Shown piece by piece: positions 1 through 8,686 of a stretch of DNA of 64,000 nt. Origin of the DNA: Streptomyces sp. WP-1 (GTDB lineage: Bacteria; Actinomycetota; Actinomycetes; Streptomycetales; Streptomycetaceae). Under the pieces are notes generated by a model. The model had not been told where the DNA came from. It saw nothing but the letters and a program-made list of their open reading frames with translations, and did not search any database. Position numbers and translations under genes: made by a program. Within the stretch, counting starts at the first letter, position 1. Each line of letters starts with the position of its first letter. The stretch lies in contig NZ_CP123923.1 in the NCBI RefSeq assembly GCF_030450125.1, positions 7,163,001 through 7,227,000 on the forward strand, read 5' to 3'.

Positions 1-846
1 GACGGAGACCGAGTCCACCACCAGCTGCGCCGGGAACCGGGTGCTGCCGTCCGGGTCGCCGGGCCAGTAGCCGCCCACCGCGAGGTTCAGGATCAGGAAG
101 AACGGCCGGTCGTTGTAGACCCAGGTCTTGCCGCCCAGGTCGGCGGGCGTGCGCTGCTCGTAGACGGTGCCGTCCACCGACCAGGTGATCGAGTCGGGCG
201 CCCAGTCCACGGCGAAGGTGTGGAAGCCGTCCGCGAAGGCCTGTCCGTTCGGCAGGCTGTAGGCGGCGCCGATGCCGCCCGAGCCGGAGTAGCCGGGCCC
301 GTGGATGGTGCCGTGCACGGTGGAGGGCTCGAAGCCGACGTTCTCCATCACGTCGATCTCGCCCGAGTCCGGCCAGTTCACCGGCGTGCCGAGCATCCAG
401 AACGCGGGCCACATGCCCTGCCCCCGCGGAATCTTCATCCGCGCCTCGACATGCCCGTACTGGGCGTTGAACTTCCCGGCCGTGTTCAGCCGGGCCGAGG
501 TGTACTGGCAACTGCCGTACCAGCACTGGTATCCCGCCGGATTCTCCTTCCTGGCCGTGATCACCAGATGGCCCTGGCCGTCCAGGGCCGCGTTGTCGGT
601 GCCCGAGGTGTAGTACTCCCGCTCGTGGTTGTTGACGTTGTCGCCCGTCTCCTCGGTCCACTTCGAGGAGTCGACCGCCGAGCCCGCGGGCCCGTCGAAG
701 GTGTCCGAGAAGGTGGTCACGGCCGCGGCGGGGGCGGCGGCCCGGTCGGCGGGGCGCGCCTGCGCGGGGCCGACGGCGGCGGCGCCGACCAGGGCGGCGG
801 ACAGGGCGGCGAGCAGACATCTGCGGAGCAGGCGTGGGGAGGCCAT
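1..846 (-). CDS. Secreted glycoside hydrolase family 16 beta-glucanase (3' end outside window)
   Basis: The visible 282 residues are a GH16 endo-beta-glucanase (laminarinase/licheninase type) that would cleave beta-1,3 or beta-1,3/1,4 glucans outside the cell. The first ~30 residues form a signal peptide (basic start, hydrophobic core, AQA cleavage motif). The catalytic motif GEIDVMENVG lies near residues 162-171, so E163 is the expected nucleophile, D165 the helper and E168 the acid/base. The WPAFWML and VDWAPDSITW segments also fit the family. The ATG at 846 is preceded by a purine-rich GGAGAG. The C-terminus runs off the window, so any carbohydrate-binding module is unseen. Substrate preference is an inference from the family only. 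Confidence 0.9.
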   Translation of the reverse strand, partial: MASPRLLRRCLLAALSAALVGAAAVGPAQARPADRAAAPAAAVTTFSDTFDGPAGSAVDSSKWTEETGDNVNNHEREYYTSGTDNAALDGQGHLVITARKENPAGYQCWYGSCQYTSARLNTAGKFNAQYGHVEARMKIPRGQGMWPAFWMLGTPVNWPDSGEIDVMENVGFEPSTVHGTIHGPGYSGSGGIGAAYSLPNGQAFADGFHTFAVDWAPDSITWSVDGTVYEQRTPADLGGKTWVYNDRPFFLILNLAVGGYWPGDPDGSTRFPAQLVVDSVSV

Positions 847-888
847 GGCTCTCCGATCGGTGGGGGGGAGGCTCTCGGATGAAGCGAT

Positions 889-930
889 GCCTCTTGATTT
901 AAGGAGTGAGATAAGTAGGCGTCAAGAGGC
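889..930 (-). promoter_or_regulatory. Promoter of the GH16 gene framed by a 9-bp inverted repeat
   Basis: On the minus strand TTGACG (925-920) and TTAAAT (902-897) are separated by exactly 17 bp, close to a vegetative sigma-70 promoter, about 50 nt upstream of the GH16 start. Perfect inverted arms GCCTCTTGA (889-897) and TCAAGAGGC (922-930) overlap the -10 and -35 boxes, a plausible operator pair for a repressor responding to glucan breakdown products. The regulator is not identified. Confidence 0.6.
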
Positions 931-1124
931 CGGTGCAGACCCGCAGTTGATGACCGGCCTGCGCGCCGGTTTCCGTTCACGCTCCCGGGGCACTCCGCCC
1001 GCGGACCCGCGCGCCGCCGCCCCACCAGGGGCCCGGCGGTGCTTGGATGCACCGAGCGGCGAAGCGGACACACCACCGCGAACCGGGACGGCCGGACGGG
1101 AGCCGGGGAAAGAGGAGGCGGCGG

Positions 1125-1319
1125 ATGCGACGGCGTACGACGCCTCGTGCGGTCCTCCTCGCGACCGGTGAACTCCTCCTGTGGTGGGCCGCCTTGGCCC
1201 TGCTCTGGCTGGTGCTGATCAGCACCGTCGACACCCTGGAACGCATCGTGGGCGCGAGCGTCGCCGCCGTCGGCGCGCTGCTGGCACGGGCCGGCCGGCG
1301 GGCGGTGACCTGGCGGTGA
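1125..1319 (+). CDS. Short MnhE/MrpE-like subunit of a cation/proton antiporter
   Basis: This 64-residue protein opens the antiporter operon. The ATG at 1125 follows a perfect AGGAGG (1113-1118) with 6-nt spacing. It has one or two hydrophobic segments (LLLWWAALALLWLVLIS and GASVAAVGALLAR) resembling the N-terminal half of MrpE. Family members are usually about 150 residues, so this is either a minimal E subunit or a truncated one. Its stop overlaps the GTG start of the next gene, indicating translational coupling. The assignment rests mainly on position in the operon plus the LLLWW motif. Confidence 0.6.
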   Translation: MRRRTTPRAVLLATGELLLWWAALALLWLVLISTVDTLERIVGASVAAVGALLARAGRRAVTWR

Positions 1320-1768
1320 ACGGCTGGATCCTCGCGGCGACCGTGGAACTCGGCGGGGGAGGGGCCGCCGCCCTGTGGGGCGTGACCACCGGCCCCACCG
1401 CCCGCCGCGTCGTCGCCCAGAACCTCACCACCGCCGCCCTGTGCCCGGCGCTGCTGCTGCTCGCCCAGGGCTACGGCCGCCCCGCCTATGTCGACCTCGC
1501 CCTGCTGCTCGCCCTCCTCGGACCCGTCGGCACCCTGGTCTTCGCCCGGCTGCTGCACGAGGACCTGGAGGGACGGCGGCCGAGCGCCTGGGGACTCACC
1601 TACGCCGTGGCCGCGATGGGCGCCGCGGTCGTGATCGCGGTCTGCGCGGCCACCGGACCGGGCCGGGCCATGGTGAAACTGCTGGTCGTCGGAGCGCTGC
1701 TGATCGGCGGCAACCTGATCGCCTCCCGGGCCCTGTCGGGCGGCTTCCGGGGGGTGCGCGGTGGCTGA
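1316..1768 (+). CDS. MnhF/MnhG-like fused antiporter subunit
   Basis: The GTG at 1316 overlaps the end of the preceding gene by 4 bp and gives a 150-residue membrane protein. The middle, with YVDLALLLALLGPVGTLVFAR, matches the conserved end of MrpF (PhaF), and the last ~30 residues (MVKLLVVGALLIGGNLIASRAL) resemble the end of MrpG. Separate F and G subunits normally total about 200 residues, so this looks like a compact F-G fusion. It should sit in the cytoplasmic membrane as a small structural part of the antiporter. Confidence 0.6.
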   Translation: MNGWILAATVELGGGGAAALWGVTTGPTARRVVAQNLTTAALCPALLLLAQGYGRPAYVDLALLLALLGPVGTLVFARLLHEDLEGRRPSAWGLTYAVAAMGAAVVIAVCAATGPGRAMVKLLVVGALLIGGNLIASRALSGGFRGVRGG

Positions 1769-1828
1769 CCGGGGACGGCAAGGCGGCCGGGGGAACCGGC
1801 GGGGAACCAGGAGCAGGAGAGGTGTCGT

Positions 1829-2089
1829 ATGTCCGATGCTCTGATCCTCGTGGCCCTGCTGCTCGTCGCCGCCACCGCGACCGCGGCCGTCACCCAGCGC
1901 GACCCCGCCCGGCAGGCCCTCGTGCTGTCCGTGCTCGGGGTGCTCCTGGCCGTGCTGTTCACCGTGCTCCAGGCCCCCGACGTCGGCCTGTCCCAGCTCG
2001 CCGTCGGGGCCGCCCTCACCCCGCTGCTGATCATGCTGTCGGTGCGCAAGATCCGCAGGCGCCGCCGGGACCGGGACGGCGCGCGGTGA
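1829..2089 (+). CDS. DUF4040 / MbhD-like antiporter subunit
   Basis: This is an 86-residue protein with two or three membrane helices and a basic tail (RKIRRRRRDRD). QAPDVGLSQLAVGAALTPLLIMLSVRK is the hallmark of DUF4040, the segment that corresponds to the C-terminal part of MrpA in seven-subunit Mrp complexes and to MbhD in membrane-bound hydrogenases. A good ribosome site (AGGAGAGG) lies before the ATG. Its stop overlaps the next GTG by 4 bp. No full-length MrpA is encoded in the window, so this may stand in for that domain. Confidence 0.75.
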   Translation: MSDALILVALLLVAATATAAVTQRDPARQALVLSVLGVLLAVLFTVLQAPDVGLSQLAVGAALTPLLIMLSVRKIRRRRRDRDGAR

Positions 2090-2826
2090 GCCGGCGGCTG
2101 CGGCTGTGGCTGCTCGCCGCGGGCGGCGCCGGGCTCGCCGCCCTGCTGGCCGCCGCCTGCCTCGACCTGCCGGGATTCGGCGGCCGCTCGCACCCCTACG
2201 GCACCCGGGCCGTGCGCGCCTCCCTCGCCCGGCACACCGCCAACACCATCGCCTCCGTCAACTTCGACCAGCGCGCCTACGACACCCTCGGCGAGATGAG
2301 CATCCTGTTCGCCGCCGTCCTCGGCTGCGTGGTGCTGCTGCGCCAGGCCCGCGACGAACACCGCGAGCGGCCGCAGCCGGCCGAAGTGGCCCGTCCCGTA
2401 CGGCGCTACGCCCTCCTCGTCGTCCCCGTCGCCCTGGTCTGCGGCCTGTACATCATCGCCCACGGCCAGCTCAGCCCCGGCGGCGGCTTCCAGGGCGGCG
2501 TGGTCACCGCGACCGCCCTGCACCTGCTCTACCTGGGCGCCGACTACCGCGCGCTCGAACGGGTCCGCCCCCTCGGCGTCTTCGGGGCCACCGACGCCCT
2601 GTCCGTCTGCGCCTACGTGGTGCTGGGCCTCGCCGGGGTCCTGGCCGGGACCGCGTTCCTCGCCAACACCCTGCTGCCGTACGGCACGTTCAACACCCTG
2701 TCCTCCGGCGGCACCGTCCCGCTGCTGAACGCCGCCGTGGGCATGGAGGTGGCGAGCGCGGTCGTCGTCCTGCTCGCCAACTTCCTCGACCAGGCCGTGG
2801 AGATCGAGGAGGAGAACGGACCATGA
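2086..2826 (+). CDS. MnhB-domain subunit of Na+/H+ antiporter
   Basis: The product has 246 residues. The N-terminal ~90 residues (NFDQRAYDTLGEMSILFAA) match the MbhE/MrpA C-terminal extension, and the remainder is a typical MnhB domain with the signature HGQLSPGGGFQGGVV near residues 122-136 and four or so membrane segments. The two parts are commonly fused in actinobacterial Mrp-like operons. It starts at a GTG overlapping the DUF4040 stop and ends in an ATGA overlap with mnhC, so translation is coupled throughout. Confidence 0.85.
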   Translation: MSRRLRLWLLAAGGAGLAALLAAACLDLPGFGGRSHPYGTRAVRASLARHTANTIASVNFDQRAYDTLGEMSILFAAVLGCVVLLRQARDEHRERPQPAEVARPVRRYALLVVPVALVCGLYIIAHGQLSPGGGFQGGVVTATALHLLYLGADYRALERVRPLGVFGATDALSVCAYVVLGLAGVLAGTAFLANTLLPYGTFNTLSSGGTVPLLNAAVGMEVASAVVVLLANFLDQAVEIEEENGP

Positions 2827-3182
2827 GCGCCCTGATGCAGGTCCTGCCGTACCTGATCGCCGCCTATGTCTTCCTGACCGGCTGCTACGGCCTCGCCACC
2901 AGCCGCAATCTGATCCATGCCGTCGGCTGCCTCTCGGTGTGCCAGGTGTCCACCTACATCCTGCTCCTCGCGGTCGGCTACCGGTCCGGCGGCACCGCGC
3001 CCGTCTTCTCCGACATCGAGCCGGGCACCCGGCCGCTGGTGGACCCGGTGGTCCAGGCCCTCACCCTCACCGACATCGTGGTCGGTGCCACCGTCACCGC
3101 GCTGCTGCTCGCCCTGGTGCTCCAGATCGTCAAGCGGCACGGCACCCTCGACCCGGACGAACTGCGGGAGCTGCGCGGCTGA
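2823..3182 (+). CDS. mnhC: MnhC (NuoK-like) subunit of Na+/H+ antiporter
   Basis: This 119-residue protein has three hydrophobic helices and belongs to the MnhC/NuoK family. The C-terminal half with DPVVQALTLTDIVVGATVTALLLAL is the characteristic MrpC signature. The ATG overlaps the previous stop in ATGA, and its own TGA shares an A with the next ATG. NuoK-like subunits contribute to the ion path beside the large MrpD subunit. Confidence 0.9.
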   Translation: MSALMQVLPYLIAAYVFLTGCYGLATSRNLIHAVGCLSVCQVSTYILLLAVGYRSGGTAPVFSDIEPGTRPLVDPVVQALTLTDIVVGATVTALLLALVLQIVKRHGTLDPDELRELRG

Positions 3183-4951
3183 TGCCCCATCTGCTTCCGC
3201 TCCTCGTCGCGGTGCCGCTGCTCGGGGCCGCCCTGCTGACCGCCGCCGGACGCCGGCTGCCGCGGCCCGCCGCCGAGGTGACCGGCCTCGTCTTCTGCGC
3301 CGCGACGGCCGCGCTCGCCCTCGTACTCCTGCTGAACTCCGCGCCGCCGATGGTCGAATGGGTCGGCGGCTGGGTGCCCGTCGGCGGGGAGAGCGTCGGC
3401 ATCGAGGTGATCGGGGACGGGCCCTCCCTCGGCATGGTCTCCCTGGTCTCGCTGCTCACCCTCTCCGCGCTCGCCTACTCCTGGCGCTACTTCGACGAGC
3501 CGCCGCGCGGCCACGCCGGTTCCTTCCCCGCGCTGATGCTGGTCTTCCAGGGCGCCATGTGCGGATTCGCCATCGCCGGGGACCTGTTCAACGCCTTCGT
3601 GTTCTTCGAGCTGATGAGCGTGGTGGCGTACGCGCTGACCGGCTTCCGCATCGACGAGGCCAAGGCCGTACAGGGCGCGCTGAACTTCGGGGTCGTCAAC
3701 TCGCTCGGCGCGTACGCCATGCTGACCGGCATCGGCCTGCTCTACGCCCGCACCGGCGAGCTGTCCATGTCGAAGATCGGCCGGGGCCTGGACACGTCGG
3801 CCGGGCACGGCGGGCCGGACGCGCTGGTCCTCGCCGCGTTCGTGCTGGTACTGACCGGGCTGCTGGTGAAGGCGGCCACCGTGCCCTTCCACTTCTGGCT
3901 CCCCGACGCCCACGCCGTCGCCCCCACCCCGGTGTGCGTGCTGCTGTCCTCGGTGATGGTCGAACTCGGCGTCTACGGCGTCTGGCGCGTCTACGGCACC
4001 GTGTTCGCCGGACCCGGCGGCATCCCGGCCGCCGACCTGACCCGCGCCCTGGTCACCCTCGGCGTCCTCACGGCCGTGACCGGCGCCGTCATGTGCTGGT
4101 ACCAGCGGCACATCAAACGGCTGCTCGCCTTCTCCACGATCGCGCACACCGGCCTGTTCCTGGTCGCCGTCGGCGTGCTCACCCCCGAGGGCGACGACGG
4201 GGCCGCCCTGTACATCCTCGGGCACGCCGGGGTGAAGGCCGCCCTGTTCGCCTGCGCGGGCGCGCTCCTCGACCGGTTCGGCAGCGTGGACGAGCACGAA
4301 CTGCACGGCCGGGCACGCGAACTGCGGGCCACCGGTGTGCTGTTCGCGGTGGGCGGGCTCGCCCTCGCGGGGCTGCCGCCCTTCGGCACCGGGCTCGGCA
4401 AGGCGGTCAGCGAGGAGGCGGTCGGTGGGCCGCTGACGGTGGTGTACGTGCTCGCCTCGGCGGTCACGGCGGGCGCGGTGCTGCGGGTCGCCGCCCGGGT
4501 CTTCCTCGGCCTCGGGCCGCCGCCCGAGGACACCGACGCCTACGAGACCAGCGGCTCCGCGGAGCGGCCCGAGACGTCCGGGCTGCTGGGCCGGGTGCCC
4601 GACATCATGACGACGGTCCCGGCCGTGCTCCTCGCGGCGGCCCTCGCCGTGGGATCCGTCCCGGGCTTCGGCGACCTCGTGGCCCGCTCGGTCAACGAGG
4701 CGGGCTCGGGCGGCGCCCGGGCATCCGCCGTCTGGACCCTCCACGGCGTCCTGCTCGGAGTGGTCTGCGCCGTTCTCGCCCTGGCCCTCGCCACCGCCGC
4801 CGTCACCCGCCCCCGCCGCCCGTCCGCCCCCGCGTGGCTGACGCCCCTGCGCCGCCTCCAGTCCGGTCACGTCGGCGACTACGTCGCCTGGCTCCTCCTG
4901 GGCACCACCCTGCTGGCGGCGCTGGCCCTGCCGGGGGTGCTCGGCGGCTGA
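3182..4951 (+). CDS. mnhD: MnhD proton-translocating subunit of Na+/H+ antiporter
   Basis: This is a 589-residue membrane protein of the NuoM/NuoN/MrpD family. It contains the proton_antipo_M core, with the conserved Glu in FNAFVFFELMSVVAYAL, the Lys-rich helix LLVKAATVPFHFWLPDAHAVAPTPV, and KRLLAFSTIAHTG. It is the presumed proton-conducting subunit. It is last in an uninterrupted, overlapping operon starting at 1125, so the transcript probably ends after it. It is somewhat longer than typical MrpD (about 500 residues) because of an extended C-terminus. Confidence 0.9.
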   Translation: MPHLLPLLVAVPLLGAALLTAAGRRLPRPAAEVTGLVFCAATAALALVLLLNSAPPMVEWVGGWVPVGGESVGIEVIGDGPSLGMVSLVSLLTLSALAYSWRYFDEPPRGHAGSFPALMLVFQGAMCGFAIAGDLFNAFVFFELMSVVAYALTGFRIDEAKAVQGALNFGVVNSLGAYAMLTGIGLLYARTGELSMSKIGRGLDTSAGHGGPDALVLAAFVLVLTGLLVKAATVPFHFWLPDAHAVAPTPVCVLLSSVMVELGVYGVWRVYGTVFAGPGGIPAADLTRALVTLGVLTAVTGAVMCWYQRHIKRLLAFSTIAHTGLFLVAVGVLTPEGDDGAALYILGHAGVKAALFACAGALLDRFGSVDEHELHGRARELRATGVLFAVGGLALAGLPPFGTGLGKAVSEEAVGGPLTVVYVLASAVTAGAVLRVAARVFLGLGPPPEDTDAYETSGSAERPETSGLLGRVPDIMTTVPAVLLAAALAVGSVPGFGDLVARSVNEAGSGGARASAVWTLHGVLLGVVCAVLALALATAAVTRPRRPSAPAWLTPLRRLQSGHVGDYVAWLLLGTTLLAALALPGVLGG

Positions 4952-5104
4952 CGGGCGGCCGGCGCGCCGCGGGTAATGACTCCGCTTTACCGGAGCAAAT
5001 TCCGTCTCGTGCGTTCAAAGAATTGCTCTGTTCGTGATGAGAGTTTCCTTGAAGAGGGCGCGACACGGCGTGACGGGCGTGCGCCGTGACCAAAACTTCC
5101 GGGC

Positions 5105-7276
5105 ATGGCAACGAACGTTCTCGACGCGACCGCCGCCACCGGCACCGGCCGCCGCGCACCATGGAAAACCCCGGTGGGCGAGCCCTCGTACGCCCGTCCG
5201 GCACTCCTGGTCCTCACCGTGCTCGCCGCGGTGCTCTACTCCTGGGGCATCGCCCATAGCCAGTACCACACCTTCTACGCCGACGCGGCCCGCAGCATGA
5301 CGGGCAGCTGGAAGGCGTTCTTCTACGGCTCTTTCGACCCCGCGAATTCCATCACGCTCGACAAATCCCCGGGATTCCTGTGGCCGCAGGCGCTGTCCGC
5401 CCGCCTCCTCGGCTTCCACCCCTGGACCCTGACGCTGCCCCAGGTGCTGGAAGGCGTGGCGAGCCTGCTGGTGCTGTACCGCCTGGTGCGCCGCTGGGCC
5501 GGGACCCACGCGGCTCTCATCGCCGCGACGGCCTTCCTGGTGACCCCGGTCGCCGTCGGCCTGTTCCGCACCTCGGTGGAGGACCCGGCGTTCACCCTGT
5601 GCCTGCTGCTCGCCGCCGAGGCCACCCAGCGGGCCGCGCGGGCGGGCCGGCTGCGCCCGCTGCTGCTGGCCGGGGTCTGGGTGGGCGCCGCCTTCCAGGC
5701 GAAGATGCTGGAGGCGTGGGCCGTGCTGCCCGCCCTCGCCCTGGTGTACCTGGTCTCGGCCCCGCTCGCGCTGCGCCGCCGCCTCGCCCACCTCGGCCTG
5801 GCCGGCCTGGTGACGACCGCCGTCTCGGTCTCCTGGATGCTGCCGGTGACCCTCGTACCCGCCAAGGACCGCCCGTACGTGGACGGCACCACCAACAACT
5901 CCGCGTTCAGCATGGTCGTCGGCTACAACTTCCTGAACCGCTTCGGCTCGCTCGGCATCAGCGCGGCCGCCACCGGGAGCGTCAGCGCGACGCAGGGCGG
6001 CGGGCACCGGGGCGACCGGGAGAGGGGAGCGGCCGGACCCGGGGGCGTGCGCGCGGACGCGCACCGGGCCTCCGGACGGCAGGGCGCGCAGGCCGCCGCG
6101 GGCACCTCACCCTTGGCCGCGGGCGGGTTCGGCGGCGCGCAGAACGGGTGGGCGAAGATGTTCGGGACCACGCTCGCCGCCCAGACCGGCTGGTTCTACC
6201 CGTTCGCCGCCGTGGCCGTCGCCTGCGGGCTGCTCTGGCGGCGGGGCCGGCCGCGCACCGACGCCTCGCGCGCCGGGTTCCTGCTGTGGGGCGCCTGGCT
6301 CGCCACGTACTTCCTGGTGTTCAGCGCGGGGAGCGTCGGCCCGCACACGTACTACATGGGCGTGATCGCGGTGCCGCTCGCCGCGCTCACCGGCGCCGGG
6401 ACGGTGCTGATGTGGCGCGCCCACCGCGCGGGCGGGCGGCGCGCCTGGGCCCTGCCGGGCGCGGTGGCGGCGACCACGGTGTGGAGCGCCTGCCTCGCCG
6501 ACCGGTTCGCCGCCTCCTTCCTGCCGTGGCTGGCACCGGCCGTCGCCGCGCTCGGCCTCGCCGCCGTCGTCCTGCTGGTCCTCGGCCGCCCCGAACGGCC
6601 GCGCCCCGGGGGCCGGTCGGCGCTCGCCGGGCTCGCCGCCTCCCTCGCGGCCCTGCTCCTCGCCCCGAGCGCCTGGGCGGTGCAGGTCTTCAACCCGGCT
6701 TACGGCACCTCGGGCATGGGATCGGTGGGCCCGACCACCCCCAACCGGGAGCGGGCGAGGGGGAGTTCGGGACCCCAGGCCGCCGGGGGGCGCACGGCGT
6801 CCCCCTCCGGTTTCGCCGCCCTGGCCGGTATCGCCTCGGACGGCTCACTGACCCCCGACGAGCGCCGCCTCCTCGACTACACCCGCGCCCACCGGGGCGG
6901 CGCCCGCTATGTGTTCGCCACCACCAACTGGAACGCGGCCTCCCCGTACATCCTGTCGGCCGGCGCCGACGTCCTGCCGCTCGGCGGGTTCAGCGGCAAG
7001 GTGCCCTTCCCCGCCCAGGCCGGCTTCCGGCGGCTGGTGGCCACGGGGCAGGTCCGGTACGTGCTCGCGGGCGGCCCCGCAGGACTCGGCCCCCTGGCCG
7101 CCGGCACCGGCAACACGGCCGCCGGGCCGACCGTGGCGACGCGGATCGCCGACTGGGTCGAGGCCACCTGCGCGAAGGTCCCCGCCTCGGCGTACGGCGG
7201 CAAGGAGACCCCCGCCGCGCCCCCGGCCCCCGGGCGGGCCGCGAGGACGCTCTACCGCTGCGGCCCCGGCCAGTAG
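5105..7276 (+). CDS. GT39-family membrane glycosyltransferase (PMT/ArnT-like)
   Basis: The 723-residue protein has a cytoplasmic N-terminus, about ten membrane segments and a large C-terminal extracytoplasmic part. The first loop carries YADAARSMTGSWKAFFYGSF and the DKSPG/FLWPQ element typical of the Streptomyces clade of GT39 enzymes, which use polyprenyl-phosphate sugars to glycosylate proteins or envelope polymers. A Gly/Ala-rich low-complexity loop occurs around residues 295-345. The gene stands alone between two others. The start ATG lacks a strong ribosome site, and the first membrane helix begins ~30 residues later. The acceptor is unknown. Confidence 0.85.
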   Translation: MATNVLDATAATGTGRRAPWKTPVGEPSYARPALLVLTVLAAVLYSWGIAHSQYHTFYADAARSMTGSWKAFFYGSFDPANSITLDKSPGFLWPQALSARLLGFHPWTLTLPQVLEGVASLLVLYRLVRRWAGTHAALIAATAFLVTPVAVGLFRTSVEDPAFTLCLLLAAEATQRAARAGRLRPLLLAGVWVGAAFQAKMLEAWAVLPALALVYLVSAPLALRRRLAHLGLAGLVTTAVSVSWMLPVTLVPAKDRPYVDGTTNNSAFSMVVGYNFLNRFGSLGISAAATGSVSATQGGGHRGDRERGAAGPGGVRADAHRASGRQGAQAAAGTSPLAAGGFGGAQNGWAKMFGTTLAAQTGWFYPFAAVAVACGLLWRRGRPRTDASRAGFLLWGAWLATYFLVFSAGSVGPHTYYMGVIAVPLAALTGAGTVLMWRAHRAGGRRAWALPGAVAATTVWSACLADRFAASFLPWLAPAVAALGLAAVVLLVLGRPERPRPGGRSALAGLAASLAALLLAPSAWAVQVFNPAYGTSGMGSVGPTTPNRERARGSSGPQAAGGRTASPSGFAALAGIASDGSLTPDERRLLDYTRAHRGGARYVFATTNWNAASPYILSAGADVLPLGGFSGKVPFPAQAGFRRLVATGQVRYVLAGGPAGLGPLAAGTGNTAAGPTVATRIADWVEATCAKVPASAYGGKETPAAPPAPGRAARTLYRCGPGQ

Positions 7277-7319
7277 CATGAGCGGCGGCAGCCCGGAATG
7301 ATCATGCGAGGAGCAGATC

Positions 7320-8264
7320 GTGCGCGACATCGCCGTCTTCAGCGGCAGTGCCCATCCCGAACTGGCCAAGGAGGTCTGCGCGCATCTGGGGGTGCCGCTG
7401 AGCCCCACCCGGGTCAGCCGGTTCGCCAACGACTGCCTGGAGGTACAGCTCCAGGCCAACTGCCGGGAACGGGACGTCTTCCTGATCCAGCCGCTGGTCA
7501 AACCGGTGCAGGAACACCTGGTGGAACTGCTGCTGATGTGCGACGCGGCCCGGGGCGCCTCCGCCTCCCGGATCACCGTCGTCATGCCGCACTACTCCTA
7601 CGCCCGCTCCGACAAGAAGGACGCGCCCCGCATCTCCATCGGCGGCCGGCTCGTCGCCGACCTGATGGTGGCGGCGGGCGCGAGCCGGGTCCTCGCCATG
7701 ACCCTGCACTCCCCGCAGGTGCACGGCTTCTTCTCGGTACCGGTGGACCATCTGCACGCGCTGCGCGAACTGGCCGCGCACTTCAGGCAGTACGACCTCT
7801 CGCGCACCACGGTGGTCTCCCCGGACCTCGGCAACGCCAAGGAGGCCGCCGCGTTCGCCCGGCGCATCGGCGCGCAGGTGGCGGCCGGTGCCAAGCAGCG
7901 GTACGCGGACGACCGGGTGAGCATCAGCTCCGTCATCGGCGAGATCGCCGGGCGCGATGTCATCGTGCTGGACGACGAGATCGCCAAGGGCAGCACGGTG
8001 CTCGAACTCCTGCACCGGCTGCGCGAGTTGGGGCCGCGTTCGATCCGGGTGGCGTGCACGCACGGGCTGTTCGCGGCCGGTGCGCTGAAGCGGCTCGGGG
8101 AGCAGCCGGACGTGCTGGAGATCGTCTGCACCAACACCGTGCCGATCCCGGCCGACGAGCACACCGACAAGCTGCGCGTCCTGTCCATCGCCCCGGCCCT
8201 CGCCGAGGCGGTACGGCGGATCCACGACGGGGAGTCGGTCAGCGCGCTGTTCGAGGAGGGGTGA
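7320..8264 (+). CDS. Divergent ribose-phosphate pyrophosphokinase (PRPP synthetase paralogue)
   Basis: This 314-residue protein has the PRPP-synthetase fold and would form PRPP from ribose 5-phosphate and ATP. The usual landmarks are present but altered: YARSDKKD instead of YARQDRK, TLHSPQVHGFF instead of DLHADQIQGFF, and a ribose-phosphate loop DDEIAKGST instead of DDMxDTGGT. The ATP-binding basic loop is AKQRYADD. These changes suggest a class II/III type paralogue rather than the main housekeeping enzyme. The start is GTG at 7320, with AGGAG ~7 nt upstream. Retention of the metal-binding His and ribose-phosphate Asp pair suggests activity, but that is inferred. Confidence 0.85.
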   Translation: MRDIAVFSGSAHPELAKEVCAHLGVPLSPTRVSRFANDCLEVQLQANCRERDVFLIQPLVKPVQEHLVELLLMCDAARGASASRITVVMPHYSYARSDKKDAPRISIGGRLVADLMVAAGASRVLAMTLHSPQVHGFFSVPVDHLHALRELAAHFRQYDLSRTTVVSPDLGNAKEAAAFARRIGAQVAAGAKQRYADDRVSISSVIGEIAGRDVIVLDDEIAKGSTVLELLHRLRELGPRSIRVACTHGLFAAGALKRLGEQPDVLEIVCTNTVPIPADEHTDKLRVLSIAPALAEAVRRIHDGESVSALFEEG

Positions 8265-8287
8265 GCCGGTCCCGTCCCCGGGCTCCC

Positions 8288-8686
8288 TCAGCGCGCACCG
8301 GACGCGGCACCGGCTCCCGCCAGGGCCGCGTCCGGCGTGGCGTGCGGCGGCAGCAGCCGGGACAGGCCCGTCGCCCGCAGCACGCGCAGGGTCAGCGGGT
8401 GGGTGCACACCAGGTGCGCCTGCCCGCCGTGCCCGAGGAGCCGGGTCCGCGCCCGGTAGAGCAGGCGCAGCCCCGAGCAGTCGAAGAACTCCACCGGCCG
8501 CAGATCGAGCACCACCCGGGCGCCGGGGCGGCCGGTGATCCGGTCCAGCAGCGGGAGGATCTCCGCCGCCGCCACGATGTCGATCTCGCCCCGGAACTCC
8601 AGGACGGTGTACGCCCGATACGCGTACACGCGCAGATGCCGGGTGAGGGACACGGGTTCCCGTCGCACCTCGGCAGCACCTCCCAC
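8288..8686 (-). CDS. STAS-domain anti-sigma factor antagonist
   Basis: The product is 132 residues with a single STAS domain. The pattern FRGEIDIVAAAEI followed by FFDCSGLRLLYRA contains the conserved Ser in D-x-S-G-L that is phosphorylated by partner anti-sigma kinases in this family. It probably takes part in partner switching that controls an alternative sigma factor. No kinase or sigma gene is adjacent, so its partner is elsewhere. It converges with the PRPP synthetase gene 23 bp away. Two in-frame GTG codons just downstream are alternative starts. Confidence 0.85.
   Translation of the reverse strand: MGGAAEVRREPVSLTRHLRVYAYRAYTVLEFRGEIDIVAAAEILPLLDRITGRPGARVVLDLRPVEFFDCSGLRLLYRARTRLLGHGGQAHLVCTHPLTLRVLRATGLSRLLPPHATPDAALAGAGAASGAR

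Noticed and set aside
4980..4995. Terminator after the antiporter operon (CTCCG-CTTTAC-CGGAG)
   Set aside because: A 5-bp stem with no T-tract is too weak to list as a terminator.
5105..5200. Riboswitch or structured leader before the GT39 gene
   Set aside because: The upstream region shows no conserved riboswitch core or strong hairpin set.
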